DNA of 18,563 nucleotides. Source: Russula earlei (lineage: Eukaryota > Basidiomycota > Agaricomycetes > Russulales > Russulaceae). Positions within the stretch are counted from its first letter, which is position 1; each line of letters opens with the position of its first letter. Position numbers and translations under genes: made by a program. This document shows, piece by piece, positions 16,826 to 18,563 of this stretch. The notes beneath the pieces are model-generated. The model made no database searches, was not told where the DNA came from, and saw only the letters and a list, made by a program, of their open reading frames with translations. The stretch spans positions 1-18,563 of the forward strand of contig JAGFNK010000914.1 of the NCBI GenBank assembly GCA_025769875.1, read 5' to 3'.

Positions 16826-18052
16826 TTAAATAGAACTGAGAAGGCGGCTCGCCATCTCGAAACCCAAGAATGTCGCTCCATTCGCAAATGGCGACCTGTG
16901 GGACCGAGCATCAGCCACCATCAAAAACGGGCGAGGTCGTGTAGAACACACCGAATCAACGTGGGCACCAGCCCTCTCGTAAATGCGCCAATCCCTTCGG
17001 TTCTCCACACGGTGCGAACGCAGTGCAACGCCGATCGATACTTTTGCCCATCGGATGGTGAAAACCCGTCCGTTTGGATTCGTGACTTAACCACATCTAT
17101 GGGGTAGATCACAGCCCAAAGCTAATAGAATTCCACAATCAGCTACCAGCGCTTCATCTGCCAAGAACGGACGATCACTCACAGCATACCCTGCCGCCGC
17201 GCCATACAGGATCGCGCTACCCGGACTTATCTGGTCTCTCCGAATGCCGTACAACGCCATCTCACGTTGCACTAGCTTCTCATATGCCAAAAATATGCGC
17301 CGTACCCCATCGCTTCGCGCAGGAAGGTAACACCTTGGCCCTTATAAATACCTCGAACTCCATACTTCGACGCTATCTTATTTATGGCATCGAAAGGGCC
17401 GCGATAGACGGCGTTCGTATTTGACTGAATTTGCAACCCTGGAATTGCAAACTTAGGTAAAATGTAACGCCGTGAACAGTGGAGGAACGTACGAATACGT
17501 ATATGTTCCACCGGGCCAGAAACGAAGCCATTACCTAGACCTGCCAGAGCTCCCGCAATCACAAGCTGTGGAGAGCTTAACTGTGCGCCTTGGGAAGCAT
17601 CTTGTCCTACTCGGGAGTTGTAGGCACTGAAATAGCGCTTGGTATACTCGAGTACGCCAAATTGTATAGAAACACAGGCCCCAATACCCAGCAGTGGGGA
17701 CAGTGTACCCTAATTTATGTTTGGTGAATGGGATTATGTGGTAGGACAAACTCGAAAATCGACCTTGTAGAAGGCTAGGGGACCCTCATTCCTTAGAATG
17801 CCACCTGCACAGTCAAGCATGCCTCTGTACGTTCCTTTTGCGACGTTTGCATACGCTTCGTGGACAAGGTGAGGCATTGGAGTGATCACTTTATGACGAC
17901 ATACCACTTTGACGATATCAAAAGGTTGTCCGACTAGAACCTATGGTTTTGAGACGGCTTTCAACGACTAAAAAAAACCATCATAACAAAGGTTTGACCT
18001 GCGCAATGCCCCCCACTGTTCCGGCTGTAAGATCTTTGGCTGTCTGAGACAT
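16826..18052 (-). CDS. Mitochondrial carrier family protein (YMC1-like)
   Basis: An inner-membrane solute carrier of the SLC25 family. Seven exons: 18052-17999, 17940-17905, 17855-17764, 17709-17493, 17438-17183, 17121-16952 and 16895-16826, with introns of 49-61 bp. Start MSQTAKDLTAGTVGG, then LVGQPFDIVKV. The three P-x-D/E-x-x-K/R signatures are PFDIVK, PVEHIR and PIDVVK, one per repeat. Other family pieces are GTLSPLLGIGACVSIQFG, GAYF/AYEKLV and ending SPFANGATFLGFEM. The model gives about 298 residues, the normal carrier length. Exon 17855-17764 and exon 17438-17183 are each one base short (in RMQTS/GTYRG and in a T5 run near 17293), breaking the frame. Resembles YMC1/ornithine-carnitine-type carriers; substrate unknown. 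The stop is 183 bases upstream of the TSR1 start, same strand. Confidence 0.9.
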
Positions 18053-18241
18053 GTCGATGACGAGAAGTGAGATGCGTGGACTCGGGAGCCCACGACGTGG
18101 TGGGTTGAGAGCAACGAGCGAGCCAACGAGCCAATGATGACACACGAACACGAATTTTACAAGGCGGGTGTAGATAAGATAAGATAGCCAACGGCTACAA
18201 CGAACACCAGCTATGATGATGGCTGGTTGGGGTATCACAGG

Positions 18242-18520
18242 CTACATCTTGGCTTTCCTCCCTAACGGAACTTGTCGATTTGGGCGGTTAAACAGGTCCT
18301 TCAACTTCGCATCCACCTCCTTCCATTTATCCTGACTTTCTTTCGTCTCCATTATCCAGGCTTCGGCGATGGCACGCGCTGGCGTGGGATCTGGTGGTCG
18401 TTGGGGCTCTCGCTCAAGCCAGGTGGCCGTCTTATTCTGCGGGGGTGGTGATGGGGATTCAAAGGCCATCTGAAGCGTGGAAGGCAGGTCAGCCGGGACC
18501 GAGAGCAACGCACGAGCCAT
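18242..18520 (-). CDS. Small hypothetical protein, 92 residues
   Basis: An intact frame from ATG at 18520 (context AAAATGGCT, a good Kozak form) to TAG at 18244-18242, with an in-frame TGA four codons before the ATG, so the start is well supported. N-terminal part: MARALLSVPADLPSTLQMAF, then a proline-rich stretch (SPSPPPQNK) and a tryptophan-glutamate segment. The C-terminal half is a charged helix (ETKESQDKWKEVDAKLKDLF) ending in basic RPNRQVPLGRKAKM. No signal peptide or membrane segment is obvious. CpG and codon use match the neighbouring host genes. It lies 190 bases upstream of the carrier start on the same strand. I do not recognise the family. Confidence 0.6.
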   Translation of the reverse strand: MARALLSVPADLPSTLQMAFESPSPPPQNKTATWLEREPQRPPDPTPARAIAEAWIMETKESQDKWKEVDAKLKDLFNRPNRQVPLGRKAKM

Positions 18521-18563
18521 TTTACCATATCATCCAGGGTCGTCAGAGGTGCTCAACGCAGAT

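Noticed and set aside
17856..17904. Retained sequence instead of an intron in the carrier
   Set aside because: Reading through keeps an open frame, but it inserts foreign residues inside the conserved PFDIVKV-RMQTS junction; splicing GTATGT to AAG restores the family pattern, leaving one missing base in the exon.
1..18563. A previously undescribed multi-gene system
   Set aside because: All recognisable parts are host housekeeping genes, known mobile-element classes or decayed repeats. No group of unknown intact genes in a shared arrangement was found.

Overview
The window looks like a repeat-rich stretch of an Agaricomycete (mushroom-type basidiomycete) nuclear genome. Support comes from many very short spliceosomal introns (47-61 bp), clear homologs of eukaryotic TSR1 and a mitochondrial carrier, a DUF6532-type gene (a family I know mainly from Agaricomycetes), and Ty1/copia, LTR and pogo-type elements. 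I do not call a species.

Left part (1-6306): a broken DUF6532-like gene is split, inside its last exon, by a young Ty1/copia retrotransposon (414-3788). The element has nearly identical LTRs, a perfect 5-bp target duplication, a Drosophila-copia-type initiator-tRNA half-molecule primer site and a polypurine tract. It has lost integrase and the front of reverse transcriptase. An AT-rich spacer with direct and inverted repeats follows, then the 3' end of an old, CpG-depleted copia copy.

Middle part (6307-12960): nested, decayed repeats. These are two related minus-strand LTR/leader fragments (about 6900-7335 and 10640-11037), a degraded pogo/Fot/Tigger-like DDE transposase on the minus strand (about 7700-10432), a hairpin-rich block (11038-11520), and a degenerate protein-like block of unknown family on the plus strand (about 11780-12780). 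This compartment is almost free of CpG except in the younger LTR fragment, as expected from deamination of methylated cytosines.

Right part (12961-18563): CpG-rich host sequence. A candidate SINE-like insertion with an 11-bp flanking repeat lies at 12997-13212. Three minus-strand genes follow: TSR1 (40S ribosome biogenesis), a YMC1-like mitochondrial carrier, and a small protein of unknown function. TSR1 and the carrier have clear exon-intron structure, but both carry several single-base frame breaks. This means either low base accuracy of the assembly (indels) or real pseudogenes; the even spread across unrelated genes makes me favour the first for the carrier and for the 3' half of TSR1.

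I found no operon-like novel system. The most interesting points are the gene-splitting deletion-derivative copia, the frame-break pattern, the sharp CpG compartments, the unknown coding-like repeat and the SINE-like unit.
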